Below are positions 9,001 through 16,605 of a stretch of DNA of 64,000 nt, one piece after another. The stretch covers positions 425,594-489,593 of the forward strand of contig NZ_FMCS01000006.1 of the NCBI RefSeq assembly GCF_900091435.1, in the 5' to 3' direction. The stretch is from Micromonospora chaiyaphumensis (lineage in GTDB: Bacteria; Actinomycetota; Actinomycetes; Mycobacteriales; Micromonosporaceae). A program made the translations under genes and the position numbers. The first letter of the stretch is position 1. Each line of letters opens with the position of its first letter. The notes under the pieces are model-generated. The model made no database searches, was not told where the DNA came from, and worked only from the letters and a program-made list of their open reading frames with translations.

Positions 9001-9107
9001 GGTGCGGGTGCGGCGAGCGCGGGTACGGGGGTGAAAAGGGTGGCGATGCCGAGCACGGCAGCGCCGAGGGCGGACACCGAGCGGTGTCTCAGGATCGAGG
9101 AAGGCAC
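6033..9107 (-). CDS. Secreted protein with delta-60-type repeats and two malectin-like domains
   Basis: 1024-aa exported protein. A signal peptide (RHR followed by a hydrophobic core) ends in ALA at about residue 32. Residues ~40-480 hold propeller-like repeats of the delta-60 type (VIVGGSFTK, VYLAGTFNKV, LLVGGIFTTV). Two tandem malectin-like carbohydrate-binding domains follow, each starting VLYRVNAGG and containing LFNSERWD, MQWD, VRLYLANR, KLNDFDP and NPLVQGIEIVK. The C-terminal ~190 residues look like another propeller segment (SITKRSYDGAT). The start is GTG 9107 with GGAG six bases upstream. It lies at the distal end of the exopolysaccharide operon and probably binds or organises that polymer at the cell surface. 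No catalytic residues are visible. Confidence 0.8.
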   Translation of the reverse strand: MPSSILRHRSVSALGAAVLGIATLFTPVPALAAPAPDHTTLVSEVPTDKTPNINDGNVVAIYDAGSKVIVGGSFTKAQNRGSSTTEVTRKGVLAFDKATGKLDESFAPVLDGEVTAIIAGPTPGTVYLAGTFNKVGDSNFRKIALLNVADGTPVAGFKGPAFNGTVSDIALVDGRLLVGGIFTTVTATTTRNGLASLNPTTGAVTEYLTVALTEHHNWTSTNGGASAGVGVEKLAVSPDGKHLVVIGNFKKANGVVHDQIVRINLGDSEATVADWNTDGYSGACKYTAFDSWVRDVQFAPSGKYFIVVTTGASYPGTLCDSAARWETAATGDGQQPTWTNFSGGDTFLSTGISEEAVYAGGHFRWSNNPLARDKAGPGAVPRASIAALDPASGLPLSWNPGRHPRGYGVTEMLVTPEGLWLGSDQEYIGNFDYQRKRLAFFPLSGGAAPHSTSTKGLPGDVYQAGRAAQTEVLYRVNAGGPAIPATDGGPDWAGDTPTAPSPHHNTGNSVSTYTTNATFDATVPASTPATLFNSERWDEATAPDMQWDIPVAAGTRIDVRLYLANRWAGTGTVGKRKFDVSIDGVLKLNDFDPVASAGGTDRGTMRSFSLVSDGVVDIDFGRVLENPLVQGIEIVKTAPTPDAADVLYRVNAGGDQLAAPSGPAWATDSLTVPSTLHNTGSTVTTYTTDATLDATVPAGTPVALFNSERWDQSTAPDMQWDFPVPAGTPIQVRLYLANRYAGTATAGKRKFDISIDGVLKLNDFDPIASIGATNKGTMRAFAVTSDGNVDIDFGRVVENPLVQGIEIVKLPPVPPATTVDSITKRSYDGATAVGNASSVANPDNTRWSTIKGAFWVGGDLFYGVNGDLYKRSFDGTSFGTPKKLDPYHDAKWDLVVTGSAPEGQTYAGMTGNFAAELPNVTAMFYSAGRLYYTLAGQSTLFWRGFAPDTGVVGAERSTVTGTTAFADTNGLFLDGDTLYVVSRSTGNLSSMAWSDGAPTGSATVRSGPGVDNVDWRGTAVFVGP
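6681..7694 (-). repeat. Tandem ~500-bp repeat encoding two malectin-like domains
   Basis: Two diverged direct copies, roughly 7694-7198 and 7173-6681 in reading direction. They share almost every motif (VLYRVNAGG, FNSERWD, APDMQWD, VRLYLANR, GKRKFD, SIDGVLKLNDFDP, ENPLVQGIEIVK), which indicates an internal gene duplication. Confidence 0.8.
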
Positions 9108-9291
9108 AGGCTGCTCCGGGGGAAACGTCGGAGGCGCTGCGGTGGCCGGTGCCGGCGCGAGGTGGGGCGCCGCACGGCCGACCGCAGACGTGAGAGCAAT
9201 ACCTTCTCGCATGGTGCCGTCGCCCGTCCACCCGGGACCGGGGTTTTTGACCGAGCAAACGCCCCAGGTCACACGAAAAGACGAGGGAAGA

Positions 9292-10365
9292 TCATCGACC
9301 CGGTACGGAGGGTGGCGCCGAGGAGACACTGAGGTCCGGCGGTGGCGGGTTGAAGTACGGGTCGGTGGCCATCTCGCGGAACACCGCCTCGCTCTCCGGG
9401 TCGTTGCCGAAGGTGCTGTCGTACAGGGGTTTCGTGGTCTGCCGGGCGGCGAAGTAGACGGCCGCCTTGATCTGCGGGTGCTTCTTCAGGTACGGCCCGA
9501 CCTCGCGCATCCAGTTGGCCCGCTGGCCGGGCCGCCCGTCCTGGGTGAGGCCGAACTCGCCGATCACCACCGGCCGCGGGTGCTTCTGCGCGAAGGCCAT
9601 GAAGTGGTCCATGCGGTCGGTGAAGCTGTTCCACTCCGGGCCGGGGTAGACGTCGGCGCAGAGCCAGTCCACCTGGTCGTCGCCGGGGTAGTAGGCCGCG
9701 GCGTCGCGGTCGGGCTCGGCGAAGCCGTCCGCGTGCGGGCACCACACCCAGGCCGCGTTGGTGACGCCGACCTCGGTGAAGATGGCCCGGACGTGCTTCC
9801 ACGCGGCGATGTAGTCCTCCGGCGAGTGCATGCTGGCGGCCAGGTTCGGCCGGTCCATCTCCCACCGGTAGCGCAGCAGCACCGGCACCCCGAACTCCTT
9901 GACGTCCGCGGCCCGCTGCCGGATCAGCGAGTCGTAGACGCCGCTGACCGTCGACCGGGTGTCGGTGCCCTGCCAGGAGATCATCTGGAGCTTCCCCTGG
10001 GACTGGAAGGCCCGCTCCGTGGCCCCCGGGAAGGCCTCGTTCCACTCGTGGAACATGTGCGCGATGGTCAGTTCGCCCCCGGCGGCACGGTTGAAGTCGT
10101 CGAACGCGGCCGCCCGGCCGGTGGCGTTGTGGAACTGCGGCTTGACCCAGGCGCCCACCCAGGCGCCCTTCTCCGGCAGCTCCGGCCCACGCCCGGTGGT
10201 GCGGACCGGAGCGGTCCGGGGCGTCACCGTGGGCGGAGGCGGAGCCACCGCCGTCGTCGTGTCCTCCGGCCGGTCGGTCGAGCCGAAGTCACAGCCCGCC
10301 GCCGCCGGAACGAGGCAGGCCAGAGCGAACACGGCCAGCATCGTCCGTCGTAACCGTCGTACCAC
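9292..10365 (-). CDS. GH26-like secreted lipoprotein glycosidase
   Basis: 357-aa putative beta-glycanase, exported and lipid-anchored. The signal peptide ends in PAAAGC with Cys25 as the lipidation site (a weak lipobox), followed by a Pro/Thr-rich linker to about residue 60. The catalytic domain has a (beta/alpha)8 pattern: RYRWEMD with E169 as probable acid/base, DVYPGPEWN, and VIGEFGLTQ with E270 as probable nucleophile, matching the GH26 clan arrangement. GTG 10365 is preceded by GAGAGG. Its position inside the exopolysaccharide locus suggests trimming or release of the nascent polymer. Substrate specificity, mannan or other, cannot be read from sequence. Confidence 0.78.
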   Translation of the reverse strand: MVRRLRRTMLAVFALACLVPAAAGCDFGSTDRPEDTTTAVAPPPPTVTPRTAPVRTTGRGPELPEKGAWVGAWVKPQFHNATGRAAAFDDFNRAAGGELTIAHMFHEWNEAFPGATERAFQSQGKLQMISWQGTDTRSTVSGVYDSLIRQRAADVKEFGVPVLLRYRWEMDRPNLAASMHSPEDYIAAWKHVRAIFTEVGVTNAAWVWCPHADGFAEPDRDAAAYYPGDDQVDWLCADVYPGPEWNSFTDRMDHFMAFAQKHPRPVVIGEFGLTQDGRPGQRANWMREVGPYLKKHPQIKAAVYFAARQTTKPLYDSTFGNDPESEAVFREMATDPYFNPPPPDLSVSSAPPSVPGR

Positions 10366-10417
10366 CGCAACCTCTCCCCAGGATGGTCGCCGGCCCCACG
10401 GTCGTCGGCCCCGACGG

Positions 10418-10435
10418 ACCCCGCGTCAGCGGGGT
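10418..10435 (-). terminator. Short hairpin between sulfotransferase and GH26 genes
   Basis: A 7-bp stem (ACCCCGC with GCGGGGT, loop GTCA) lies in the 122-bp gap. It may attenuate transcription into the two distal genes or mark the end of the core operon. Confidence 0.35.
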
Positions 10436-10487
10436 GGCACGCCGGGACGGGCGGGCGACCCCTGGCACTCTACCGGCGCCTCGGCCC

Positions 10488-11420
10488 TCACGAGGTGTAG
10501 CCGAGTTCCCTGAGCAGCGGCCCCGCCTCGGCGAGCACGTCCGCGAGGTCCTGTTCGGTCAGTCGCTGCCGCCAGCGGCCGACCGAGTTCGGCCGGGCCT
10601 TGGCGAACCGGGCGTGCAGCGCCTGCCGGCCCGCCGGGTCGCCGACCGCCAGGAAGTCGGCGACCACCTCGGCCGCCTCGGCCGGCCGGCTCACGATGTC
10701 CTCGTAGCGGAGATGCCGGACCCGCTCCGCGGGCACCTGGGCTAGCTGGGCCAGCGCGCTGCTGGTGAAACGGCGCCACATCCAGGCCGACCGGCCCAGG
10801 TCGGAGACCCGGCTGAACTCCTCGCGTCGCTCCGGCTCCACCCAGAACCGGGGCGCGGCGCCCCACGGCGTGCCGCCCCGGCCGCTCTTGCCGGTGCCCG
10901 TCGAGGCCGCGTTCAGCCACGGCTGCTCGGCGTGCGACACCGCCACGTCCCGGCCGTCCCGGTAGACGTGCAGGAAGACCGCGTCCGGGAAGACCTCGGT
11001 CAGGAACGGCACGATGAAGCAGTTCTCCGGGTCCTTCTCGGCGAACCGCAGGCCCCCGTGGCCCGAGGCGGCGAGCAGCGCACCGTAGTAGCCGCGGAAG
11101 TAGCGGGCCGCGCGCTGCGGGGTCCAGCTGCCCTCGTACACGCAGCGGGCCACGGCCTTCGTGAGCCGGGGCTCGAAGTGGTAGGACACGTCCGGCAGCG
11201 CCCCCACGCAGCTGCCCAGGAACGTGGTGCCGGAGCGGGGCGCGCCCAGGATGAAGATCGGCCGCTCGACCTTCAGGCTCAGCTTCCGGTTGGCGGCCTC
11301 CACCGGCCGCTCCAGCTCCCGGCGTTCCTTCCGGTCGGCCAGCAGGCCGACGGCGGCGAGCTTCGCGGCCTTCACGGTCGACAGGCCGGAGTGCGCGGAG
11401 AGGGGCGTGCTGCTGGTCAT
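10488..11420 (-). CDS. PAPS-dependent sulfotransferase (first of three)
   Basis: 310-aa cytosolic sulfotransferase that would move a sulfuryl group from PAPS to a hydroxyl of a glycan precursor. The 5'-phosphosulfate loop is GAPRSGTT at 59-66. The 3'-phosphate-binding region is YRDGRDVAVSHAEQPW. Residues such as FAEKDPENC and LRYEDI also fit the family. ATG 11420 lies 28 bp after the flippase gene with no strong ribosome-binding site, so it is probably translated from the operon transcript. It shares little beyond these motifs with the other two sulfotransferases here, suggesting different sulfation positions. The acceptor is inferred from context only. Confidence 0.85.
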   Translation of the reverse strand: MTSSTPLSAHSGLSTVKAAKLAAVGLLADRKERRELERPVEAANRKLSLKVERPIFILGAPRSGTTFLGSCVGALPDVSYHFEPRLTKAVARCVYEGSWTPQRAARYFRGYYGALLAASGHGGLRFAEKDPENCFIVPFLTEVFPDAVFLHVYRDGRDVAVSHAEQPWLNAASTGTGKSGRGGTPWGAAPRFWVEPERREEFSRVSDLGRSAWMWRRFTSSALAQLAQVPAERVRHLRYEDIVSRPAEAAEVVADFLAVGDPAGRQALHARFAKARPNSVGRWRQRLTEQDLADVLAEAGPLLRELGYTS

Positions 11421-11448
11421 CGGGGTCCCATCGGTACGCAGGAACGGG

Positions 11449-13035
11449 TCAGGACTGGGCGGCCGGGTTCGCGCCGGCGCGGTTGCGGCCCCGCCGCAGC
11501 GTGCGCAGCGCGTCGAGGTGCAGGGTGGTCCGCAAGCGCCAGGCGCCGGCCAGGTACGCCGCCACGCCGCCGACGGCCACCAGGGCGACCACGGGCGTCG
11601 GGGCGTCGAGCAGGCGGGCCACCCCGAGCGGCAGGCCGAACGCGGCGACGGCCAGCGCCATCGCGGCCCGGGTGCCGGACCCGAACGGGTGCAGCCGCAT
11701 CGACCACCAGAGCTGGGCCAGCGGCACCAGGTTGGTCACCAGGATCGAGACGGTCCAGGCCAGGGCCGCGCCGAGGATGCCGTACCGCGGGATGAGCAGG
11801 AGGTTGGCGACCACGTTGAGCACCGTGCCGGCCATCGCGTTGTAGAACGTCCACGCGGTCCGGCCGGCCATGTTCAGGACCATGTCGACCATGCCGCAGC
11901 CGGTGGCCACGAGCATGGTCAGCGCGAGCAGCACCACCACCCGGTGGCCGCCGCCGTAGCCGGACCCGAACAGAGCCAGCATCGGCGTGGCGAACGCCGC
12001 GAAGATCAGGTAGGCGGGCCAGGAGAGCAGCACCAGCCACCCGGTGGCGGCCTGGTAGAGCTGCCGTGCCTCGGCCCGGTCGTCGCGGGCGAACGCGGCG
12101 GCCAGCCGGTGCTGCACCGAGCTGGAGAGCGCGACGCTGGAGAGCTGGCCGAGCGCCAGGAACCGGGTCGCGGCCGTGTAGAGCGCCGCGTCGGCCGGCC
12201 CGCGCAGCGCGCTGAGCAGCACGATGTCGAGCCGCTGCACCACGATCGCGGCCAGGCTGCTGACCGCGCGCGGCCCGGTGAACCGCCAGAACGGCCCGAC
12301 CAGCTCGCCCGCCGGCACCGGCCGGGCCACGTGCCGGCCGGCACGGCCGACCAGCCGGCCCAGCCAGGCCAGCGCGACCACCGCGGCGAGCAGGTAGGGC
12401 ACCACCCACGCCAGCGGCAGCGCGACGGTGGCGGAGAGGCCGAGCCAGGCGGCCACCGCCACGGCCAGGAACTGCACCAGGGTGCGGCCGAGCCGTTCCA
12501 CGGTGAGCAGCGGCCGCATCTGGCCGAAGCCACGGCAGGCGGCCAGCGCGTAGTCGTTCAGCGCGGCCAGCGGCACGAAGGCCAGCAGGACCCGCAGCGC
12601 GGTCACCGCGCCCGGGCCGGCCTCCGGCATGGTTGCCTCGGCCAGCGCCGGTGCGGCCAGCCAGCCGGCCAGGCCGAGCAGCACGCCGACCGCCAGCACC
12701 GGCAGCAGCCCGGCCAGGATCGTGCCACGGATCCGGTCCCGCTGATCGAGCGTCCGCTGCCGGCTGACGAAGTAGACGGTCCCCACGTCGGTGCCGAGCC
12801 GGGCCGCCGACGCGGCGATCATGAAGGCGCTGGTGGCGGCGAAGAACATGCCGGCCTCGCGGACCGACCAGCCCCGGGCGATGACGATGTTCAGCCCGAA
12901 GCCGGCCACCGCGGCCAGGCCCACCCCGACCAGGTTGGCGAAGCCCTGCCGGGCCGCGCCGCCCAGGCCCGCGCCGGCTCCCGCCCCGCCCGGGGGTGCG
13001 GTCAGCGTCGGGGTGCCGGCGTCCGCCCGGGTCAC
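11449..13035 (-). CDS. Wzx-like polysaccharide flippase
   Basis: 528-aa polytopic membrane protein of the MATE/MOP polysaccharide-transporter type, expected to flip lipid-linked repeat units across the cytoplasmic membrane. It has about 12-14 hydrophobic segments from residue ~35 onward, a first-helix region GFANLVGVGLAAVAGFGLN and the family-like FAATSAFMIAASAARLG. GTG 13035 is preferred because it overlaps the sulfotransferase stop codon (GTGA); GTG 13062 would add nine residues. It sits between two sulfotransferase genes, so sulfation could occur before flipping. Confidence 0.85.
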   Translation of the reverse strand: MTRADAGTPTLTAPPGGAGAGAGLGGAARQGFANLVGVGLAAVAGFGLNIVIARGWSVREAGMFFAATSAFMIAASAARLGTDVGTVYFVSRQRTLDQRDRIRGTILAGLLPVLAVGVLLGLAGWLAAPALAEATMPEAGPGAVTALRVLLAFVPLAALNDYALAACRGFGQMRPLLTVERLGRTLVQFLAVAVAAWLGLSATVALPLAWVVPYLLAAVVALAWLGRLVGRAGRHVARPVPAGELVGPFWRFTGPRAVSSLAAIVVQRLDIVLLSALRGPADAALYTAATRFLALGQLSSVALSSSVQHRLAAAFARDDRAEARQLYQAATGWLVLLSWPAYLIFAAFATPMLALFGSGYGGGHRVVVLLALTMLVATGCGMVDMVLNMAGRTAWTFYNAMAGTVLNVVANLLLIPRYGILGAALAWTVSILVTNLVPLAQLWWSMRLHPFGSGTRAAMALAVAAFGLPLGVARLLDAPTPVVALVAVGGVAAYLAGAWRLRTTLHLDALRTLRRGRNRAGANPAAQS

Positions 13036-13895
13036 CGCCGCCACGACGGCACGCGTCCCCACCAGGTGGCCAGCCGCTCGTCGTACGGGGCGAAATGGTC
13101 CTCCAGCCGGGTCCGCAGCTCGGCCGACATGGGCGAGCGGGACCGCGAGTTGTGCTTGCCGAAGGCGATGTCCGCCCAGCGGGGCAGGCCGAGGAAGTCG
13201 CAGACCGCGTCGAAGGACGGCCGCGGATCGGCGAAGAAGTCGTCGCTGTCGATCACGTGCAGCCGCTCCCGGCCGACCAGCGCCTCCAGCCGCTCCACCT
13301 GCTCGATGTAGCGCCCGCGGGCCAGGTAGGCGTTGTGCTGCAGGTGGTGGCTCGCGTACGTCGGGTCGGCGGTCATCCGCTCCCGCTCACCGGCCGTCCG
13401 CTCCTCCTCCAGCGCCAGCGCCCGCTCGAAGTCCGGCTCGGTCTCGTAGCCCCGGGCCAGCTCGTGCGAGTGCGCCGAGTAGGCCCGCTCCACCGGGTCG
13501 CGCAGCAGCACCAGCAGCTTCACCGAGGGCAGGTCCTGGGCGATCCGCTGCGCCGCCAGCGGGTGGAACATGTAGTAGGGGCTCGACTCGCCGGTGATCC
13601 CGCGGACGCCGACCTGCGCCTTCACCGCCTCCGCCTTGCCGGTGGTGGGGAAGTGCCCCAGGTACCAGCTCATCCCCCGGTGGTAGTCCATGTCGAAGTA
13701 GTGCACGCCCTTGTGGTAGGCGGGTGGCAGCACCCCGGGGTGCTGCGAGAGCGTCTTGAACAGCGAGGTGGTGCCGCAGCGCTGCGCCCCCACGATCAGG
13801 AATCCCGGCACCATCCGCGACCCGGCGGTCAACCGACCGACCGTCCGGCTCACCGACTTCACCGCGCGGAGCGCCTGCTCCTTGGCCAGCGTCAC
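13032..13895 (-). CDS. Sulfotransferase (second of three), heparan-sulfotransferase-like
   Basis: 287-aa PAPS-dependent sulfotransferase. The phosphosulfate loop GAQRCGTT is at 36-43 and the 3'-phosphate site is LLRDPVERAYSAHSHE. The pattern ITGESSPYYMFHP plus H-rich spacing resembles N- and O-sulfotransferases acting on glycosaminoglycan-like polymers. GTG 13895 is chosen because GAGGAG lies seven to eight bases upstream. GTG 13916, overlapping the kinase stop, would add seven residues. Its 3' end overlaps the flippase start by 4 nt. Confidence 0.85.
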   Translation of the reverse strand: MTLAKEQALRAVKSVSRTVGRLTAGSRMVPGFLIVGAQRCGTTSLFKTLSQHPGVLPPAYHKGVHYFDMDYHRGMSWYLGHFPTTGKAEAVKAQVGVRGITGESSPYYMFHPLAAQRIAQDLPSVKLLVLLRDPVERAYSAHSHELARGYETEPDFERALALEEERTAGERERMTADPTYASHHLQHNAYLARGRYIEQVERLEALVGRERLHVIDSDDFFADPRPSFDAVCDFLGLPRWADIAFGKHNSRSRSPMSAELRTRLEDHFAPYDERLATWWGRVPSWRR

Positions 13896-13912
13896 GTCCC
13901 CACTCCTCACTC

Positions 13913-15118
13913 TCACCGGGCCCGACGGGCCAGGTGCTCCTCCACGGCGGGCAGCAGCCAGGTGTCGACGTGCCCCAGTCGCGCACCCGCCTCCGCCTGC
14001 CGGTCCCGCAGATAGCGTGCCGCCAGTTCCACCAGGTAGAGCACGGCGACCAGGTCGGCGCCCCGGCCGGCGGAGTCGAACGGCGCCAGGCTCCGGTCCG
14101 CGCCGGTGATCAGCGCCCGCGCGGCCTCGGTCGGCTCCACCCCGTCGTTGCCGATCGCGGTCTGCACCGCCCGGTGCAGCGCGTCATAGCCGACCGGCAC
14201 GTCCGCCTCGAACCGCTCCCAGTCCCAGACCAGCACCCGGCCGTCGGCCAGCGCGGCGCTGTTGCCGCCGTTCCAGTCACCGTGCCAGGCGCCGAACGCC
14301 ACCGTCGGGTCCAGGTCCGCGACAGTCTTGAGCACCGTGCGCAGCCGCCCGGCCTCCGGGCGTGCGCCGAGCGCGTCCACCGCGTCGGCCAGCCGGGCCG
14401 CGTGGTCACTTCCGGCCCAGGACCGCCGGCGTACGCCCAGACAGCCGGCGACCGCCACCATGGCCGCCCGCTCGGCCGCCTCGGCGGCGGTCGGGGTGGC
14501 CCGGGGCAGCCGCACCGGCAGCGCCTCCTGCACCAGCAGCGCGTGCCCGTGCCAGTCGCCGTGGTGGCGTACCCCGGCCACGGCGACCGGGCCGAGCGGC
14601 AGGTCGGCGAGCCGGCGCAGCGCGGCGGCCTCCGCGTCGACCAGCGCGCGGGTCAGCGGGTCGACGCCGAGCTTCGCGTACCCGAGGGCCCGGCCGTCCG
14701 GGGCGAGCAGTTGCAGCACCGGCTTGCGGTTCGCCCGGGCCGGCCCGATGTGCAGGCTGACCAGCGTCGGCTCGCCCAGCACCTCGGCCAGGTACGCGTC
14801 CAGGCCACCGCCCGTCACCACCAGCCGGTCGCGGAACACCACCGGCCCCAGCCCGAGCCGGAACGCGGTGGCCAGACCCTGCCGGACCAGCTTCGCCTTG
14901 CGGCCGACCGCCTCGGTGGAGTGCCGGACGGCGCTCGCCGCGGCGCGGCCGGAGCCGGTCGGCACCAGCAGCCGGGGGCGGGACGCCGAGGGCACCACCA
15001 CCCAGCCGGCACCGCCCCGGCGCAGGGCGGGTTCCGCCGGCTCAGGCCAGATCAACCCGGCCAGCTCACCGAGGTAGGCGGAGCGGCCGTCGCCGTCCGG
15101 AGGTACGCGGAACACCAT
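13913..15118 (-). CDS. APH/choline-kinase-fold phosphotransferase in the polysaccharide operon
   Basis: 401-aa protein with a kinase-like C-terminal half: catalytic loop WHGDWNGGNSA (HxD-x4-N) and metal-binding VWDWERFE, as in aminoglycoside phosphotransferases and choline kinases. The N-terminal ~100 residues are a divergent nucleotide-binding lobe. In this operon it more likely phosphorylates a sugar or polyol substituent than an antibiotic, but that is inference. Its ATG overlaps the polymerase stop by one base (TGATG) and its stop abuts the next sulfotransferase gene, so it is translated with the operon. Confidence 0.75.
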   Translation of the reverse strand: MVFRVPPDGDGRSAYLGELAGLIWPEPAEPALRRGGAGWVVVPSASRPRLLVPTGSGRAAASAVRHSTEAVGRKAKLVRQGLATAFRLGLGPVVFRDRLVVTGGGLDAYLAEVLGEPTLVSLHIGPARANRKPVLQLLAPDGRALGYAKLGVDPLTRALVDAEAAALRRLADLPLGPVAVAGVRHHGDWHGHALLVQEALPVRLPRATPTAAEAAERAAMVAVAGCLGVRRRSWAGSDHAARLADAVDALGARPEAGRLRTVLKTVADLDPTVAFGAWHGDWNGGNSAALADGRVLVWDWERFEADVPVGYDALHRAVQTAIGNDGVEPTEAARALITGADRSLAPFDSAGRGADLVAVLYLVELAARYLRDRQAEAGARLGHVDTWLLPAVEEHLARRAR

Positions 15119-16605
15119 CAGTTGTTACCGGCTGCTTCCAGTCGGGCCCGCAGCCCGGCCACGGTGCCCCGCGGTGGCGCCGGCGCGAGCGCCCGGCGGA
15201 GCCGGTCGTTGCGGGCGAGCAGGGCGACCGAGATCAGACCGTAGGCGAGGGTGGCTTCCAGTGCCCCGTAGGTGAACTGGAAGAAGAGCATGAGGATGAG
15301 CACGAGACTGCCGGCGATCCCGATGGCGCTGTGGTCGCGCCGGTAGCGCCAGAGGCAGAAGAGGAAGAAGCCGTTGTAGGCGATCGCGCCGACGTAGCCC
15401 TGGCCGACCAGCAGCGCCCAGAGCTGGCCGTTGCTGCCCAGCTCCCGGTTGCCGCACTGCTTGCAGTCGTCGGACTTGCCGATGGCGATCGACCGGTTGC
15501 TGCCGATCAGCGCCCGGTTGCCGCCGTAGCCGAGGATCGGTGAGTGGTTGGCCGCGGTGACCGCGCCCTCGGAGAGGGTGGTGCGGATGTCGTCGCTGTG
15601 CCCGTTCTGCAGTCGCTCGTCGAAGGTGCGGCCCAGTGGTGTGGCGACGATCAGCACCCCGATCAGCCCGACCGCCAGAGCGAGCCCGCCGAGCACCACC
15701 ATCCGGCCGCGCAGGGCGAGCCGGACGGCCACGTAGACCGCGGAGATGCCCAGACCGATCCAGAGGCCGCGATTGAGCGAGTAGATGATCGGGAAGATCG
15801 CGGCCAGCGCGATCGCCACGCCGGCCAGCCGGCGCAGCGGCTTGCCCAGCACCACCCAGCCGACGATCAGCCAGATGAGCAGGATCGCCGTGTTCTCGCC
15901 CCACGAGTTCGTGTAGGTGAACGGCGCGGACGGCCGGGGCGAGCTGGCCTCGCCCTCGAGCACCTGCTGGACCTGGGCGAACTTGACGTCCATGAGCGAG
16001 GCGACGAAGGGCTGGCTGGCGATCGAGTGCGGCAGGATGAACCGCAGCGGCGCGACGAAGCCGAGGGTCGGGAAGAGCGAGCCGAGCCAGCCGCCGATCA
16101 CCACGACCACGCCCATGAACCCGAAGAGCCGGACGATCCGGCGCCGCGACAGCTCCCGCTCGCCGAGGTTGTAGACGTAGAGCATGACCACGGTCATGCT
16201 GACGAAGTTGGCCAGCCGGATGGCCCAGCCGATGTACCGGCCGCCGCCGCCCGGCGGCAGCGTGTTCGGTGCGGTGAGGCCGAGCATCGCGGCGGAGAGC
16301 ACCAGCCAGAGCAGCAGGACCAGCCAGATCCCGAAGCCCGGTGGCACCCGGACCGGGCCCCGGCGGACCATCTGCACGAGCATCGGCACCGCGAAGATGA
16401 CGAAGACGAAGCTGGACACCCCGAGCGCCCACCACAGCGGGTAGAGCACGAAGAGCGCGATCAGCGGCCACGCCGTGGGCAACCGCAGTGACCAGCCCTT
16501 CGGCCGCACCACGGCCGGCGCGAGCCGGGCCCCGGCGGGCGGCGGGACCGCCGCGTCGACCGGGGCCGACCCGCGCGCCGGGCGGGGCGGGGTGACGGTG
16601 CTCAT
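15118..16605 (-). CDS. Wzy-like O-antigen polymerase/ligase
   Basis: 495-aa integral membrane protein with about 10-12 hydrophobic helices and a large extracytoplasmic loop (~residues 210-300 in reading order) before a YSLNRGLWIGLG segment. This is the arrangement of Wzy/WaaL enzymes, which polymerise or ligate lipid-linked oligosaccharides outside the membrane. A CKQCGNRELGSNGQ loop contains two cysteines. ATG 16605 overlaps the stop of the DUF3048 gene (ATGA). With the flippase and the chain-length protein it completes a Wzx/Wzy-type assembly line. Confidence 0.82.
   Translation of the reverse strand: MSTVTPPRPARGSAPVDAAVPPPAGARLAPAVVRPKGWSLRLPTAWPLIALFVLYPLWWALGVSSFVFVIFAVPMLVQMVRRGPVRVPPGFGIWLVLLLWLVLSAAMLGLTAPNTLPPGGGGRYIGWAIRLANFVSMTVVMLYVYNLGERELSRRRIVRLFGFMGVVVVIGGWLGSLFPTLGFVAPLRFILPHSIASQPFVASLMDVKFAQVQQVLEGEASSPRPSAPFTYTNSWGENTAILLIWLIVGWVVLGKPLRRLAGVAIALAAIFPIIYSLNRGLWIGLGISAVYVAVRLALRGRMVVLGGLALAVGLIGVLIVATPLGRTFDERLQNGHSDDIRTTLSEGAVTAANHSPILGYGGNRALIGSNRSIAIGKSDDCKQCGNRELGSNGQLWALLVGQGYVGAIAYNGFFLFCLWRYRRDHSAIGIAGSLVLILMLFFQFTYGALEATLAYGLISVALLARNDRLRRALAPAPPRGTVAGLRARLEAAGNN

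Noticed and set aside
9108..9291. Possible riboswitch before the malectin protein gene
   Set aside because: No known conserved core was recognised; only scattered short pairings are present.
6444..9332. A long open frame on the plus strand opposite the malectin protein gene
   Set aside because: It is Arg/Gly/Val-rich with no motif; such mirror frames are common at ~75% GC. The minus-strand protein has clear domains.
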